Positions 23,404 to 32,165 of a DNA stretch of 64,000 bases are shown piece by piece. The stretch lies in the NCBI GenBank assembly GCA_034409565.1, contig DAOUMS010000007.1:62001-126000 (forward strand). Reading direction: 5' to 3'. Both the position numbers and the translations under genes were made by a program. Origin of the DNA: E44-bin89 sp034409565 (GTDB lineage Bacteria; Chloroflexota; Dehalococcoidia; Dehalococcoidales; RBG-16-60-22). The notes under the pieces were generated by a model. That model saw nothing but the letters and a program-made list of their open reading frames with translations, was not told the origin of the DNA and made no database searches. The stretch's first letter is position 1. Every line of letters begins with the position of its first letter.

Positions 23404-24045
23404 TCAGGTGGCAAGCCAGAGTACATCACCGCATAGGTTCGTGGGGTGGGGGCGGGAGGAGAAAACGTTGAACTCGTCCTTTTCCTTTTTTAAGATGGTC
23501 GGCTCGCCGTGACCGGGGTAGACTGGCGTATCATCATCCAGCATGAAGAGCTTCCCGGTTATTGATTTTACTATCTGGGCAAAGTCAGCCGGTGTCCTGG
23601 TCCTGCCTGGACCGCCCGGGAAAAGGGTATCGCCCGAAAGTAAATAGTTGCCGGTTCTAAAGCACAGGCTGCCCGGGGTATGCCCCGGCGTGTGCAGGAC
23701 GGTCATCTGAATCTTCCCGAAGTTAACTGTGTCGCCATCTTCGAGTATTATCTCCGGCGGCGGGGACAATATGTCGGCATCGGCCTTGTGGGCCGCCAGC
23801 GGGACTTTTAAATCGGCACGCAGCCTGTCCAGCGCCCCGATGTGGTCCATGTGGGAGTGGGTGAGCAGAAAATATCTGGGAGTGGTGCCCTTCAATCGGG
23901 CCATGATTTTTTCGGCTTCGGCGGGCGCATCCACCACCACGCTCTCTTTTGTCTCCTGACAGAGAAGGATGTAGGCGTTGGTGCCAAAACTCCTCAATTG
24001 AAGTTGTTCTATCTGCAATTCGCTGTCATTGACCAGGATGGTCAT
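23404..24045 (-). CDS. MBL-fold hydrolase, glyoxalase II-like
   Basis: 213 residues from ATG 24043-24045, which follows GAGGTG at the right spacing. The metallo-beta-lactamase motif HSHMDH (63-68), a later His in HTPGHTPGS, Asp in SGDTLF and the final YPGHGEPT His make a two-metal site. Glyoxalase II-like members cleave thioesters or act on glutathione-, bacillithiol- or persulfide-linked substrates. Being next to the thiol-like block this is a reasonable partner, but the specificity is not shown. Confidence 0.8.
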   Translation of the reverse strand: MTILVNDSELQIEQLQLRSFGTNAYILLCQETKESVVVDAPAEAEKIMARLKGTTPRYFLLTHSHMDHIGALDRLRADLKVPLAAHKADADILSPPPEIILEDGDTVNFGKIQMTVLHTPGHTPGSLCFRTGNYLLSGDTLFPGGPGRTRTPADFAQIVKSITGKLFMLDDDTPVYPGHGEPTILKKEKDEFNVFSSRPHPTNLCGDVLWLAT

Positions 24046-24186
24046 AGCCGTCACCTCACTTACCTGCTTTATTATAACATCTACTGGCAAGCCCCTCTGC
24101 GTTTCAGATTGAAAATAGGCGGTTCCGTTGACGTGTAGAGGTGTGCCGATTAAAATAGCACCAAGTGAATGAAAAAGGAGTATTCC

Positions 24187-24663
24187 ATGGAACGAATGTG
24201 GGCACCCTGGCGCATGCAGTTCATTAGGATGAAAAAAACGGAGGGCTGCTTTCTCTGTGACAACCCCAGGCAGGACGACGATGCTCAAAACTACATTATT
24301 TACCGGGGCAAGCAAAACTTCGTCATATTGAACAGCTACCCCTATAATGCGGGCCATTTGATGGTGGCGCCATACCGTCATGTGGCTTCTCTGGAAGACC
24401 TCACGGCGGAAGAGAGAAACGAGCATTTTGAAATCGTGAACCGGTGCGTGAAGGCGCTGCGCGAGGAGATTAGTCCGGAAGGTTTCAATATCGGGATGAA
24501 TCTGGGAAAGGCGTCCGGCGCGGGCATTGCCGACCACATCCACACCCATATTGTGCCGCGCTGGCAGGGGGATACCAATTTTATACCCGTTATTACCGAT
24601 GTCAAGGTGATACCGGAAGCTCTGACCGAGACCTACGAGCGGCTTAGCCCCAGGTTTAAATAG
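24187..24663 (+). CDS. HIT-family nucleotide hydrolase/phosphorylase
   Basis: 158 residues from ATG 24187, chosen because AAAAAGGAG lies just 7 nt upstream; an ATG at 24169 overlaps that site. The HIT motif HIHTH (117-121) supplies the catalytic His for nucleoside-phosphate transfer. A CxxC pair (CFLC) near residue 21 and the MWAPWRMQFI start match the Ap4A phosphorylase-like branch found in actinobacteria and Chloroflexota. Probably acts on dinucleoside polyphosphates or adenylylated substrates. Confidence 0.8.
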   Translation: MERMWAPWRMQFIRMKKTEGCFLCDNPRQDDDAQNYIIYRGKQNFVILNSYPYNAGHLMVAPYRHVASLEDLTAEERNEHFEIVNRCVKALREEISPEGFNIGMNLGKASGAGIADHIHTHIVPRWQGDTNFIPVITDVKVIPEALTETYERLSPRFK

Positions 24664-24704
24664 CTTTGATTGGGTAAGGACGTTAGTCGATTCAAACGTA
24701 TATG

Positions 24705-24733
24705 TTGACATAACTCTGCACTGGTGCTAATCT
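24705..24733 (+). promoter_or_regulatory. promoter of the two-component operon
   Basis: TTGACA (24705-24710), 17 nt spacer, TAATCT (24728-24733), 58 nt before the ATG at 24792. Confidence 0.6.
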
Positions 24734-24791
24734 GAAATTAATAGTTGATGCGGAAGGAACGGGTACATATCGGGAGATTGAAGGTGGTGCC

Positions 24792-25940
24792 ATGAATCTG
24801 CGCCGAAAAACGCGAATCATTGTGGGCACGATGTTCCTCGGGCTTATCGTGATTCTCTATTTCCTCTCCGAGAATCTCCTGCTCAAAAATGAGGGTGCGG
24901 CCTCGGTCAGTGTCTACGAGCAGGATGTGGCCATTGCCTACCTGATGCTGATGATTGTTGGCGCCGGACTCATATTTGGCATCGTGACTATCCTGCTTCT
25001 GGAGAAACAGGTGCTATCCCGGCTGACCCGCCTGAGCGATGGCATTCAGAGCATTGGCATCAGCGGCGATATCACGGCGAGGGTATCCATGCCGGGGACG
25101 GATGAACTTTCCCTGCTGGCGGGCACCATCAATGGTTTACTGGCGGCAATGGAGCAGTCGGAGGGTGAGTTGCGGGGGCTTTACCACGAGGAGCGGGCGC
25201 TGAGGCAGACACTGGAAGCGGAGATAAAAAAGCGGGTTGAATTCACCAGGGCGCTGGTCCACGAACTGAAAACGCCGGTCACGCCGGTGATGGCCTCCAG
25301 CGAGCTGCTGCTGCAGAAATTAAAGGATGAGCCGTTGTATGGTCTGGCGCAGAACATCAATCAGGGAGCCAATAACCTGAACCGGCGCATTGACGAACTG
25401 CTTGACCTGGCCAGGGGCGAGGTCGGTATGCTGAGGCTGAACCCGGAACCCATGGACCCGAGGCAGCTTTTGCAGCGGACGGTTGACGAGGAAATACCGG
25501 TTGCCATGCGCAACGGACAGACACTCACCGCCCGGCTACCGGACTCACTGCCGGTTGTCGTGGCTGATGAAGAGCGTTTCCGGCAGATTGTGCTCAATCT
25601 GGTGAACAACGCCATCAAGTTTACCCCTCCGGGAGGCAAGATAGTCTTGAAAGCCAGATTGGAGCGTGCTAATCTGGTGGTAGAAGTCCAGGATACCGGG
25701 GTGGGGATAAGCAAGGAGGAGCAGAAGTTACTGTTTGAGCCATACCGTTCTCTGGAAAGCGAGCACGAGCGGTTGAGTGGTCTGGGACTTGGTTTGAGCC
25801 TGTCCAAGAAGCTGGTGGAACTTCACGGTGGACAGATATGGGTAAAAAGTGAAAAGGGTAAAGGCAGCACTTTTGGCTTCTCTATACCTCTGGCGGCAGT
25901 GGCGCGGAAGGAAAAAGTTGGCACCGGGAATAAATTATGA
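24792..25940 (+). CDS. membrane sensor histidine kinase
   Basis: 382 residues. Two membrane helices (about 9-26 and 48-70) bracket a loop of only about 20 residues, so there is no sizeable periplasmic sensor domain and sensing may be in the membrane. A HAMP domain (70-122) and coiled coil follow. The phospho-acceptor is His157 in LVHELKTPV, and the N (NLVNNAIKFT), G1 (DTGVGI) and G2 (GLGLGLS) boxes of the ATPase are intact. Its stop overlaps the response regulator start. Confidence 0.9.
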   Translation: MNLRRKTRIIVGTMFLGLIVILYFLSENLLLKNEGAASVSVYEQDVAIAYLMLMIVGAGLIFGIVTILLLEKQVLSRLTRLSDGIQSIGISGDITARVSMPGTDELSLLAGTINGLLAAMEQSEGELRGLYHEERALRQTLEAEIKKRVEFTRALVHELKTPVTPVMASSELLLQKLKDEPLYGLAQNINQGANNLNRRIDELLDLARGEVGMLRLNPEPMDPRQLLQRTVDEEIPVAMRNGQTLTARLPDSLPVVVADEERFRQIVLNLVNNAIKFTPPGGKIVLKARLERANLVVEVQDTGVGISKEEQKLLFEPYRSLESEHERLSGLGLGLSLSKKLVELHGGQIWVKSEKGKGSTFGFSIPLAAVARKEKVGTGNKL

Positions 25941-26626
25941 AAGTTCTCATCATTGAGGATGACCAGGCAATTGTGGAGGCCATATCGCTGGCACTGCAGA
26001 TAAGCTGGCCCGATGCCAAGCTGTTTTCCACCCACCTGGGGGAAGGAGGCATTGAACTGCTCCAGTCGGAGAACCCGGATGTCATCATCCTGGACCTCGG
26101 CTTGCCCGATATCAGCGGCTTTGAAGTGTTGAAACGGGTCCGCCTTTTTTCCGACGTGCCCATCATGATTCTGACGGTGAGGTCGGACGAAACTGATATC
26201 GTCAAGGGGCTGGAATGGGGGGCGGATGACTACGTCATCAAGCCCTTCCGTCAGATGGAGCTTCTCTCCCGGATAAAGCTGGTGACGCGCCGGCGTGGTG
26301 CCATTGTGGAAGGGGCGCCGCTGGTCTGCGGGCAGTTGCGGTTTGACCCTTCTACCGGACAGATGTTTTACGGAGAGCGGGAGATAAGTCTAACGCCCAC
26401 AGAAGGCTCAATCATGCACCACCTGATGAGGAATGCCGGGCGAGTGGTTACCCATTCCGGACTGGCAGAGGCGGTGTGGGGTGTGGACTATCCCGATGCC
26501 GCCGATAGCCTCAGGGTACATATACGCCGCCTGCGCACCAAGCTTGAGTCAGACCCGGGCGACCCGAAGATAATCCTCACCCGGGCCGGTGTGGGCTACC
26601 TGCTGGCCAGGCCGGAAGAGTCCTGA
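25937..26626 (+). CDS. OmpR-family response regulator
   Basis: 229 residues. The receiver domain has the acidic pair in IIEDDQ, phospho-acceptor Asp53 (VIILDLGLP) and Lys in VIKPF. A winged-helix DNA-binding domain (about 130-226) ends DSLRVHIRRLRTKLE...ILTRAGVGYLL, typical of OmpR/PhoB. It overlaps the sensor kinase gene by 4 nt, so the two are a pair. Target genes are unknown. Confidence 0.9.
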   Translation: MKVLIIEDDQAIVEAISLALQISWPDAKLFSTHLGEGGIELLQSENPDVIILDLGLPDISGFEVLKRVRLFSDVPIMILTVRSDETDIVKGLEWGADDYVIKPFRQMELLSRIKLVTRRRGAIVEGAPLVCGQLRFDPSTGQMFYGEREISLTPTEGSIMHHLMRNAGRVVTHSGLAEAVWGVDYPDAADSLRVHIRRLRTKLESDPGDPKIILTRAGVGYLLARPEES

Positions 26627-26803
26627 ATCAGCCCCGGCGTATTCAACCTGAACTTCAGACTATTGGCCGGCAAACTCCTCAAGAAGAAGCCTTCGTTATC
26701 CTTAACCCCACCATCGGCGCCGAACCGGTGAACTTTACTACTTACCAGCTCTGATTTATGATATATATATATTGCCAGTGAAAAGGAAGATGGCGGAGTC
26801 AAG

Positions 26804-29515
26804 ATGATGGTGGCCACAAATGCAACTTATCCATCTCAGTATGAGACCGAAGTCCTGCTGAAAGACGGTTCCAGGATGCTACTGAGGCCGATACGCCAGG
26901 ACGATACCGAGCGCTGGCTCGCTTTTTACCGGCGGCAAAGCCAGCAGACCAAATACCTGCGCTTTCGACGCGACCCGGGCGAGATGGGGCCTGAAGATGC
27001 CCTTCGCTTCTGCACTGTGGACTACAAAAATACCTTCGCCCTGGTTGGTGAGGTGCAGAGGGAGCAGCGCCGGGAAATCATTGCTATCGGGCGCTATTAC
27101 CGCCTGCCGGGCAGTCGGTCGGCGCGGGTGGCCTTTGCCATTGAGGACGCCTATCACGGCAAGGGAATTGGCACCCAACTCATCGAGTGGCTGGCAAACG
27201 CTGCCCGCGACAATGGCATCGCCTTCTTTGAAGGTGACATGCTCGCCGAGAACGAACGCATGATGTCCGTTCTCAAGGACTACGGATTCCACATTGATAG
27301 CGAGTTGAGGGACGGCGTCTACCACGTTACCATTCCCATTGCCAGAAGTCGTAGGGTGGAAAGAAAAGAGGCGGAAAGGGAACGCCTGTCGACGGTGGCT
27401 TCCATACGCCATGTTCTGTCACCGCGCTCCATCGCGGTGGTCGGCGCTTCCAGACAGGCGGGCAGCATCGGGCAGCTTGTTTTTCAGAATATCATGGAAG
27501 GCGGCTTTACCGGCGTCGTGTACCCGGTTAACCCGAAGGCAGACTCCATAATGGCGGTGAAAGCCTATCCCTCCATACTTGATGTCCCGGGAGAGGTTGA
27601 CCTGGCCATAATCATCGTGCCCACGCAGTTTGTCGCCCGGGTGGCGGACGAGTGTGGACAGAAGGGTGTGCGTGCCATCATTGTCATCACCGATGGGTTC
27701 CGGGAGAGAGGGCTGGAGGGGGCCGCCCGTGAGGAGGAGCTGCGCGATATCGCACTTGGCCACGGGATGAGACTGGTGGGACCGAACTGCATGGGAATCA
27801 TCAATACCGACCCTGAAGTCAGGTTGAACGCCTCATTTTCTCGCATCTATCCACCTCGCGGCAATATCGCCTTTCTCTCCCAGAGCGGTGCCATGGGACT
27901 GGTCATTCTGGAGTACGCCAGCGACCTCAATATGGGCATCTCCGGCTTTGTCAGCGTGGGCAATCGGGCGGACATCTCTTCCAACGACCTGTTGCAGTAC
28001 TGGGAAGACGACCCGGCAACCAGGGTCATCCTGCTCTATCTGGAGTCGTTCGGTAACCCGCGGAAGTTCAGCCGTATCGCCAAAAGGGTTTCGGCACGGA
28101 AGCCAATCGTCGTTGTCAAAAGTGGTACCACCCTGGTCGGCTCCCGTGCTGCCTCATCGCACACCGGTGCCCTGGCGACGCCGGAGGTGGTCTCGGATGC
28201 TCTGTTCCGTCAGGCGGGTATCCTTCGCGTCGACAGCATCCAGGAGCTGTTTGACGTGGCCACGCTCCTTTCCAATCAGCCGCTCCCCGAGGGTAAACGA
28301 CTGGCTATCGTGACCAATGGCGGTGGGCCGGGAATTCTGGCCGCCGACGCCTCGGAGCAGCAGGGGCTGACTTTGCCCGAGCTATCTTCGGCAACGGCGG
28401 GTAAACTGGGCCCGCTCATCAAGCGGGATATCAGGCTCGGCAATCCGCTGGACCTCACCGGCAGCGTTACCCCGGCAGAGTTTGAAGGTTCGCTGAGAGT
28501 AATGGCCGAAGACGATGATATTGATGCCGTCCTGGTGGTGTTTGTCCCGGCGGCGGTGGTGGACACAACGCTGGTGGAAGACGCCATCCGCCGTGTCAGC
28601 CCTCTGTATCAGCGACAGAAAAAGCCTTTGCTCGCCTGTTTCATGGGGCAGCGGGGGTTCAAAGCCAGGCTGGGAAAGATGGGCAGCTTCGTGCCCTGCT
28701 ATCCGTTCCCGGAGAACGCCGTCTCGGCGCTGGCCAAGGCCGTTGAGTACCATGAGCTGATGAAAAAGCCGAAAGGCGCCGTGCCCCGCATAAAAGGTAT
28801 CAGGCGGGAAAAGGCGCGCCGTATCATCAGAACGGCGATGGGCCGTAACAAACAGAGGCCGTTCTGGCTGCCCGCAGAGCAGATAGTAAGCCTGCTGGAT
28901 TGCTACGGCATACGTGTTGTTGAGACATCGGTTGCCCGGAGCGCCGGCGAGGCAGCTTCTCTGGCGGCACAGGCGGGCTTTCCGGTAGTGGTTAAACTGA
29001 ACTCGTCCACCATCACGCACAAGACCGATGTTGGTGGTGTAATACTGGACCTCAATTCTGAAAGTGAAGTGAAGGCCGCTTTCAAAACCATCAGGGACAA
29101 GCTGGCGGCCATGGGACGTGAATCGGAAATGGAAGGGGTTACCGTCCAGCGCATGGTGTCGGGCGGCATTGAAGTCATTGCCGGTGTGACGCAGGACCCC
29201 ACGTTCGGGCCGCTCATTATGTTCGGTCTGGGCGGCGTACAGGCCGAGCTGTTGAAGGACATCGTCCTCCGCCTGCATCCCCTCACCGAACTGGATGCCA
29301 GCGAAATGGTCAGTTCCATCAAGATGGCCAGTCTTTTTGAGGGTTTTCGAGGGACGTCCCCCAGCGATATTCAGGCGGTACAGGATTTACTGCTCAGACT
29401 ATCGGCCATGGTGGAGGATATCCCCCAGGTGGCGGAGCTGGACTTCAATCCGGTAAAAGTAATGCCGCGTGGCGAGGGGTACTGGGTGGTGGACGCCAGA
29501 ATCAGCCTGAAATAA
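26804..29515 (+). CDS. GNAT fused to ADP-forming acyl-CoA synthetase (Pat-like)
   Basis: 903 residues. An N-terminal GNAT domain (about 15-180) has the acetyl-CoA loop EDAYHGKGIGTQLIEW. Then come a CoA-binding Rossmann domain (IAVVGASRQAGSIG, about 210), succinyl-CoA-ligase-like domains, and an ATP-grasp domain (about 680-900) with GFPVVVKLNSSTITHKTDVGGV. The transferable-phosphate His is present as His453 in ASSHTGAL. Classical protein acetyltransferases such as E. coli Pat lack this His, so this protein may still make ATP from acyl-CoA. GNAT-first order is known from actinobacterial Pat proteins. Lysine acetylation and acyl-CoA synthetase activity are both possible. Confidence 0.85.
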   Translation: MMVATNATYPSQYETEVLLKDGSRMLLRPIRQDDTERWLAFYRRQSQQTKYLRFRRDPGEMGPEDALRFCTVDYKNTFALVGEVQREQRREIIAIGRYYRLPGSRSARVAFAIEDAYHGKGIGTQLIEWLANAARDNGIAFFEGDMLAENERMMSVLKDYGFHIDSELRDGVYHVTIPIARSRRVERKEAERERLSTVASIRHVLSPRSIAVVGASRQAGSIGQLVFQNIMEGGFTGVVYPVNPKADSIMAVKAYPSILDVPGEVDLAIIIVPTQFVARVADECGQKGVRAIIVITDGFRERGLEGAAREEELRDIALGHGMRLVGPNCMGIINTDPEVRLNASFSRIYPPRGNIAFLSQSGAMGLVILEYASDLNMGISGFVSVGNRADISSNDLLQYWEDDPATRVILLYLESFGNPRKFSRIAKRVSARKPIVVVKSGTTLVGSRAASSHTGALATPEVVSDALFRQAGILRVDSIQELFDVATLLSNQPLPEGKRLAIVTNGGGPGILAADASEQQGLTLPELSSATAGKLGPLIKRDIRLGNPLDLTGSVTPAEFEGSLRVMAEDDDIDAVLVVFVPAAVVDTTLVEDAIRRVSPLYQRQKKPLLACFMGQRGFKARLGKMGSFVPCYPFPENAVSALAKAVEYHELMKKPKGAVPRIKGIRREKARRIIRTAMGRNKQRPFWLPAEQIVSLLDCYGIRVVETSVARSAGEAASLAAQAGFPVVVKLNSSTITHKTDVGGVILDLNSESEVKAAFKTIRDKLAAMGRESEMEGVTVQRMVSGGIEVIAGVTQDPTFGPLIMFGLGGVQAELLKDIVLRLHPLTELDASEMVSSIKMASLFEGFRGTSPSDIQAVQDLLLRLSAMVEDIPQVAELDFNPVKVMPRGEGYWVVDARISLK

Positions 29516-29551
29516 ATATAAAACAACAATTTGCGGAAAAGGGGAAAAACA

Positions 29552-29944
29552 GTGAGACGACTGCTACTGGTAATGCTCCCCGTAATGATAATCGGCCTAA
29601 TGGCGGGCTGTGCGGACAAAGAAGAGGCGGCGGAGAAAAATTTTGGCTTTCTGCCGGTGGAGAAAATCGAGCTTAAAGTAAACAAGGAGTTTACCATCAG
29701 GCGGGAGTTTGATTTGAATTCTGGCTACATCTGGCGGGAAAAATACGATGAAGCAATGCTTGAGCTATTGGTGAATGAGATTGACACTGAGACCCAAGAA
29801 GATGGAAGCATCGTTCTATATCAGGTTTTCCGGTTCAAGGCAAAGAAAAAAGGCAATACGCAGCTCTTCCTGGCTTTCACCAGGTCCACTCTGAACGGCC
29901 CGGTGGTGGCCAAACAAGAGGTATTTGATATCTATATAGAGTAA
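29552..29944 (+). CDS. chagasin-like (I42) protease-inhibitor lipoprotein
   Basis: 130 residues from GTG 29552, behind AAGGGG. The signal sequence ends in lipobox LMAGC. The mature domain follows the chagasin layout: VNKEFTIRREFDLNSGYIWRE (replacing the usual NPTTGYxW), a middle F.FKAKKKGNTQLFLAFTR segment (usual F-x-A-x3-G) and a C-terminal beta-strand VFDIYIE. Chagasins inhibit papain-type cysteine proteases. The first loop is degenerate (NSGYIW), so inhibition is not certain. It follows the fusion gene by 36 nt. Confidence 0.6.
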   Translation: MRRLLLVMLPVMIIGLMAGCADKEEAAEKNFGFLPVEKIELKVNKEFTIRREFDLNSGYIWREKYDEAMLELLVNEIDTETQEDGSIVLYQVFRFKAKKKGNTQLFLAFTRSTLNGPVVAKQEVFDIYIE

Positions 29945-29968
29945 ATCGGTATTCTGAGTCCGGGAATA

Positions 29969-30838
29969 TCATCCGAGCTGGTTCTGCACCAGTTTCACCA
30001 CGTCCAGGGGATACCGCGCCACTTTGACGCCAGCCTTTTGAAAAGCGCTGATTTTGCTCTTTGTTGTCCCCATGTTGCCCTGAACGATGGCGCCGGCGTG
30101 GCCCATGCGTTTCCCCTCCGGCACGCTGTGGCCGGCGACGTAAGCTACCACCGGTTTCGTCATCTGGCTGGCAACGAACTGAGCGGCCTGTTCTTCCTGC
30201 ACACCACCCACCTCGCCGACGATGACAACCAGGTCGGTATCCGGGTCGGCATCAAAGAGAGCCAGCAGTTCGGGCAGGTTGGTGAACGGCACCGGGTCGG
30301 CCCCCATGCCGGCGGCTGTGCTCTGGCCCATACCGGCGGCGGCCAGGTTGGCACATATCTCGTAGGCAAGGGTACCGCTCCGGGAAATGACACCGATACG
30401 ACCAGGCTGGAACATATTTCCGGGCAGAATGCCCATCTTGGCCTCTCCCGGGGTGATAATCCCCGGGCTGGTTGGCCCCAGGAGGCACATGTTGTGCTCT
30501 GAGGCATAGGCCTTTATCTCCATGGCATCGTGCACCGGCACGTGCTCGGTGACCACCACAATAAGCCTGATGCCGGCATCTATGGTCTCAAGGGCAGCGT
30601 CTTTAACGGCGGCCGGCGGCACAAAAAAGACCGAGACCTCCGCCCCGCGCTCGGCGACGGCCTGGGTTACGTGGTCATAGACCGGCACGCTCTCCACCTC
30701 CTCACCGCCTTTTCCCGGAGTTACGCCGGCCACGATATTCGTCCCGTACTCCAGCATCCACTTCGTCTGGGCGCGGCCGGCGCGGCCGGTGATGCCCTGC
30801 ACCAGCACCTTGGTTTCTCTATTCAAGAGTATGCTCAT
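29969..30838 (-). CDS. sucD: succinyl-CoA ligase (ADP-forming) alpha subunit
   Basis: 289 residues from ATG 30836-30838, which overlaps the sucC stop as ATGA. The CoA-binding domain has VQGITGRAGRAQTKWMLEYGTNIVAGVTPGKGG in family order, and the phospho-His lies in GHAGAIV near residue 246. Together with the beta subunit it interconverts succinyl-CoA + ADP + Pi and succinate + ATP + CoA. Malate-CoA ligase subunits (MtkB) look similar and are not excluded. It would complete the methylmalonyl-CoA route encoded at 35.8-38.3 kb. Confidence 0.88.
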   Translation of the reverse strand: MSILLNRETKVLVQGITGRAGRAQTKWMLEYGTNIVAGVTPGKGGEEVESVPVYDHVTQAVAERGAEVSVFFVPPAAVKDAALETIDAGIRLIVVVTEHVPVHDAMEIKAYASEHNMCLLGPTSPGIITPGEAKMGILPGNMFQPGRIGVISRSGTLAYEICANLAAAGMGQSTAAGMGADPVPFTNLPELLALFDADPDTDLVVIVGEVGGVQEEQAAQFVASQMTKPVVAYVAGHSVPEGKRMGHAGAIVQGNMGTTKSKISAFQKAGVKVARYPLDVVKLVQNQLG

Positions 30839-31977
30839 CTGGCTTTTTCCAGTCTCCAAAAGAGGTGCGCCACACTTTTCTCTGTGGCCGTATCGGTTAC
30901 TACCTCAACCCCTCCCTCCCTCAGTATCTGCCAGGTCTCCTCTTGGCGGTTCCCCAGTGCTCTGGCCACAATGGGGATGTCTGCCGGGTGCTCCTGAAGA
31001 AAGCGGACAATTCCCTTGGCCCCTTCGTGGATAGGGTTGATTCCCCCGTAGAGGTTGATAAACACCGCCTTAAGGCCCTTTTTCTGCATAACGAGTTCCA
31101 TAACCTGGTAGAGAAGCTCTGCGGAAATGGCGCCTCCGGTTTCGAGAAAGTTGGCCGGGCGGTACCGGCGTCCAATGATGTCCATGGTAGCCATGCCCAG
31201 CCCCGCTCCGCTGGAGACGATGCCGATTTCGCCGTCAAGTTCCACGTAGGTTACGCCTATCTGGCGACCTTTTTTCTCCAGAGGGCTGGCAATACGGTCT
31301 AGGGCTGATATTTGCAGGTCAGGGTGGCGGAACAGGCTGGAATCGTCAATGTCCATCTTGGCGTCAAGGGCCAGATGCTCGCCTTTTGCTGTGCGGACCA
31401 GCGGATTTATTTCGGCAATGGTGGCGTCATAGCGGCGAAAAACGCGGTAGAGCCTGAGGAGAATATCGGCTATCCGTGCTGATTCACCGCCGGTAAGCCC
31501 TGCCTTTTGCGCCATGTTTTCCGCTCCGGGCAGGCTCAGACCAGATAAGATGGAGACCTGATTTGAGATGACTTTTCCGGGAAGAGCTCTGGCGGTCTCT
31601 TCAATGGCAACGCCGCCGGCAGCGCTCAAAATAACCACCGGGCAGCCGGTCAGGCCGTCTATGGTTACGCCGAGGTAGAACTCCTGAGCCATCGACGCCT
31701 TTTTTACCACCATCACCCTGTTTACTGGCAGCCCCTTTATGGTTGATTTCAGAATCCGCCGGGCAGTCTCCTCAGTCTGCTCCGGGGACTCAGCCGTCTG
31801 TACGCCGCCGGCCAGCCCGCGACCCCCGGTCAGTACCTGGGCCTTGACCATGACCGGAAAGCCAATTTTCTCGGCGGCTTCACGCGCCTGCCGGGGGCTA
31901 TTGGCGACGGTAAAATCAGGGACGGGTATACCCTCCTGTTGGAACAGGTCGCCGGCTTCAAACTCGTATAGCTTCAT
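30835..31977 (-). CDS. sucC: succinyl-CoA ligase (ADP-forming) beta subunit
   Basis: 380 residues. ATP-grasp domain at the N-terminus (MKLYEFEAGDLFQQEGIPVPDF, then VMVKAQVLTGGRGLAGGV), metal and nucleotide residues in EINPLV, and the C-terminal CoA-ligase domain with GLKAVFINLYGGINP. First gene of the minus-strand sucCD pair. MtkA-type malate-CoA ligases share this structure. Confidence 0.87.
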   Translation of the reverse strand: MKLYEFEAGDLFQQEGIPVPDFTVANSPRQAREAAEKIGFPVMVKAQVLTGGRGLAGGVQTAESPEQTEETARRILKSTIKGLPVNRVMVVKKASMAQEFYLGVTIDGLTGCPVVILSAAGGVAIEETARALPGKVISNQVSILSGLSLPGAENMAQKAGLTGGESARIADILLRLYRVFRRYDATIAEINPLVRTAKGEHLALDAKMDIDDSSLFRHPDLQISALDRIASPLEKKGRQIGVTYVELDGEIGIVSSGAGLGMATMDIIGRRYRPANFLETGGAISAELLYQVMELVMQKKGLKAVFINLYGGINPIHEGAKGIVRFLQEHPADIPIVARALGNRQEETWQILREGGVEVVTDTATEKSVAHLFWRLEKAR

Positions 31978-32046
31978 GTCTGCTTGAAGTAAGTGTACTC
32001 CAACTGAAAAGCAGCGTCAAAGGCACGGCTCCCGTGAAAAAATATA

Positions 32047-32076
32047 TTGACAGGGGGAAAAGGGGCGGTGTATAGT
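32047..32076 (+). promoter_or_regulatory. promoter of the HpcH-family aldolase gene
   Basis: TTGACA (32047-32052), 18 nt spacer, TATAGT (32071-32076). The ATG is 89 nt downstream with AGGAGG in between. Confidence 0.65.
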
Positions 32077-32165
32077 GAGCGCTGGCAGGTTTAAAGCTAA
32101 TTATATCTGTAATACTCCCCTGGTAAGAAATTCGGGCGAGGAATTTAACATCAGGAGGCAGTGGC

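Noticed and set aside
24046..24711. Extended N-terminus for the MBL hydrolase on the minus strand
   Set aside because: The frame continues upstream but is antisense to the HIT gene. ATG 24043-24045 has a ribosome site and matches the family start.
26627..26803. Protein-like frame between the response regulator and the fusion gene
   Set aside because: A segment reading EEAFVILNPTIG appears in one frame, but there is no start codon or ribosome site; too weak to call.
28382..29278. 298-codon minus-strand open frame opposite the GNAT/acyl-CoA synthetase fusion
   Set aside because: The plus-strand protein is a clear multidomain enzyme; the opposite frame is a GC-driven shadow rich in His and Arg with no domain.
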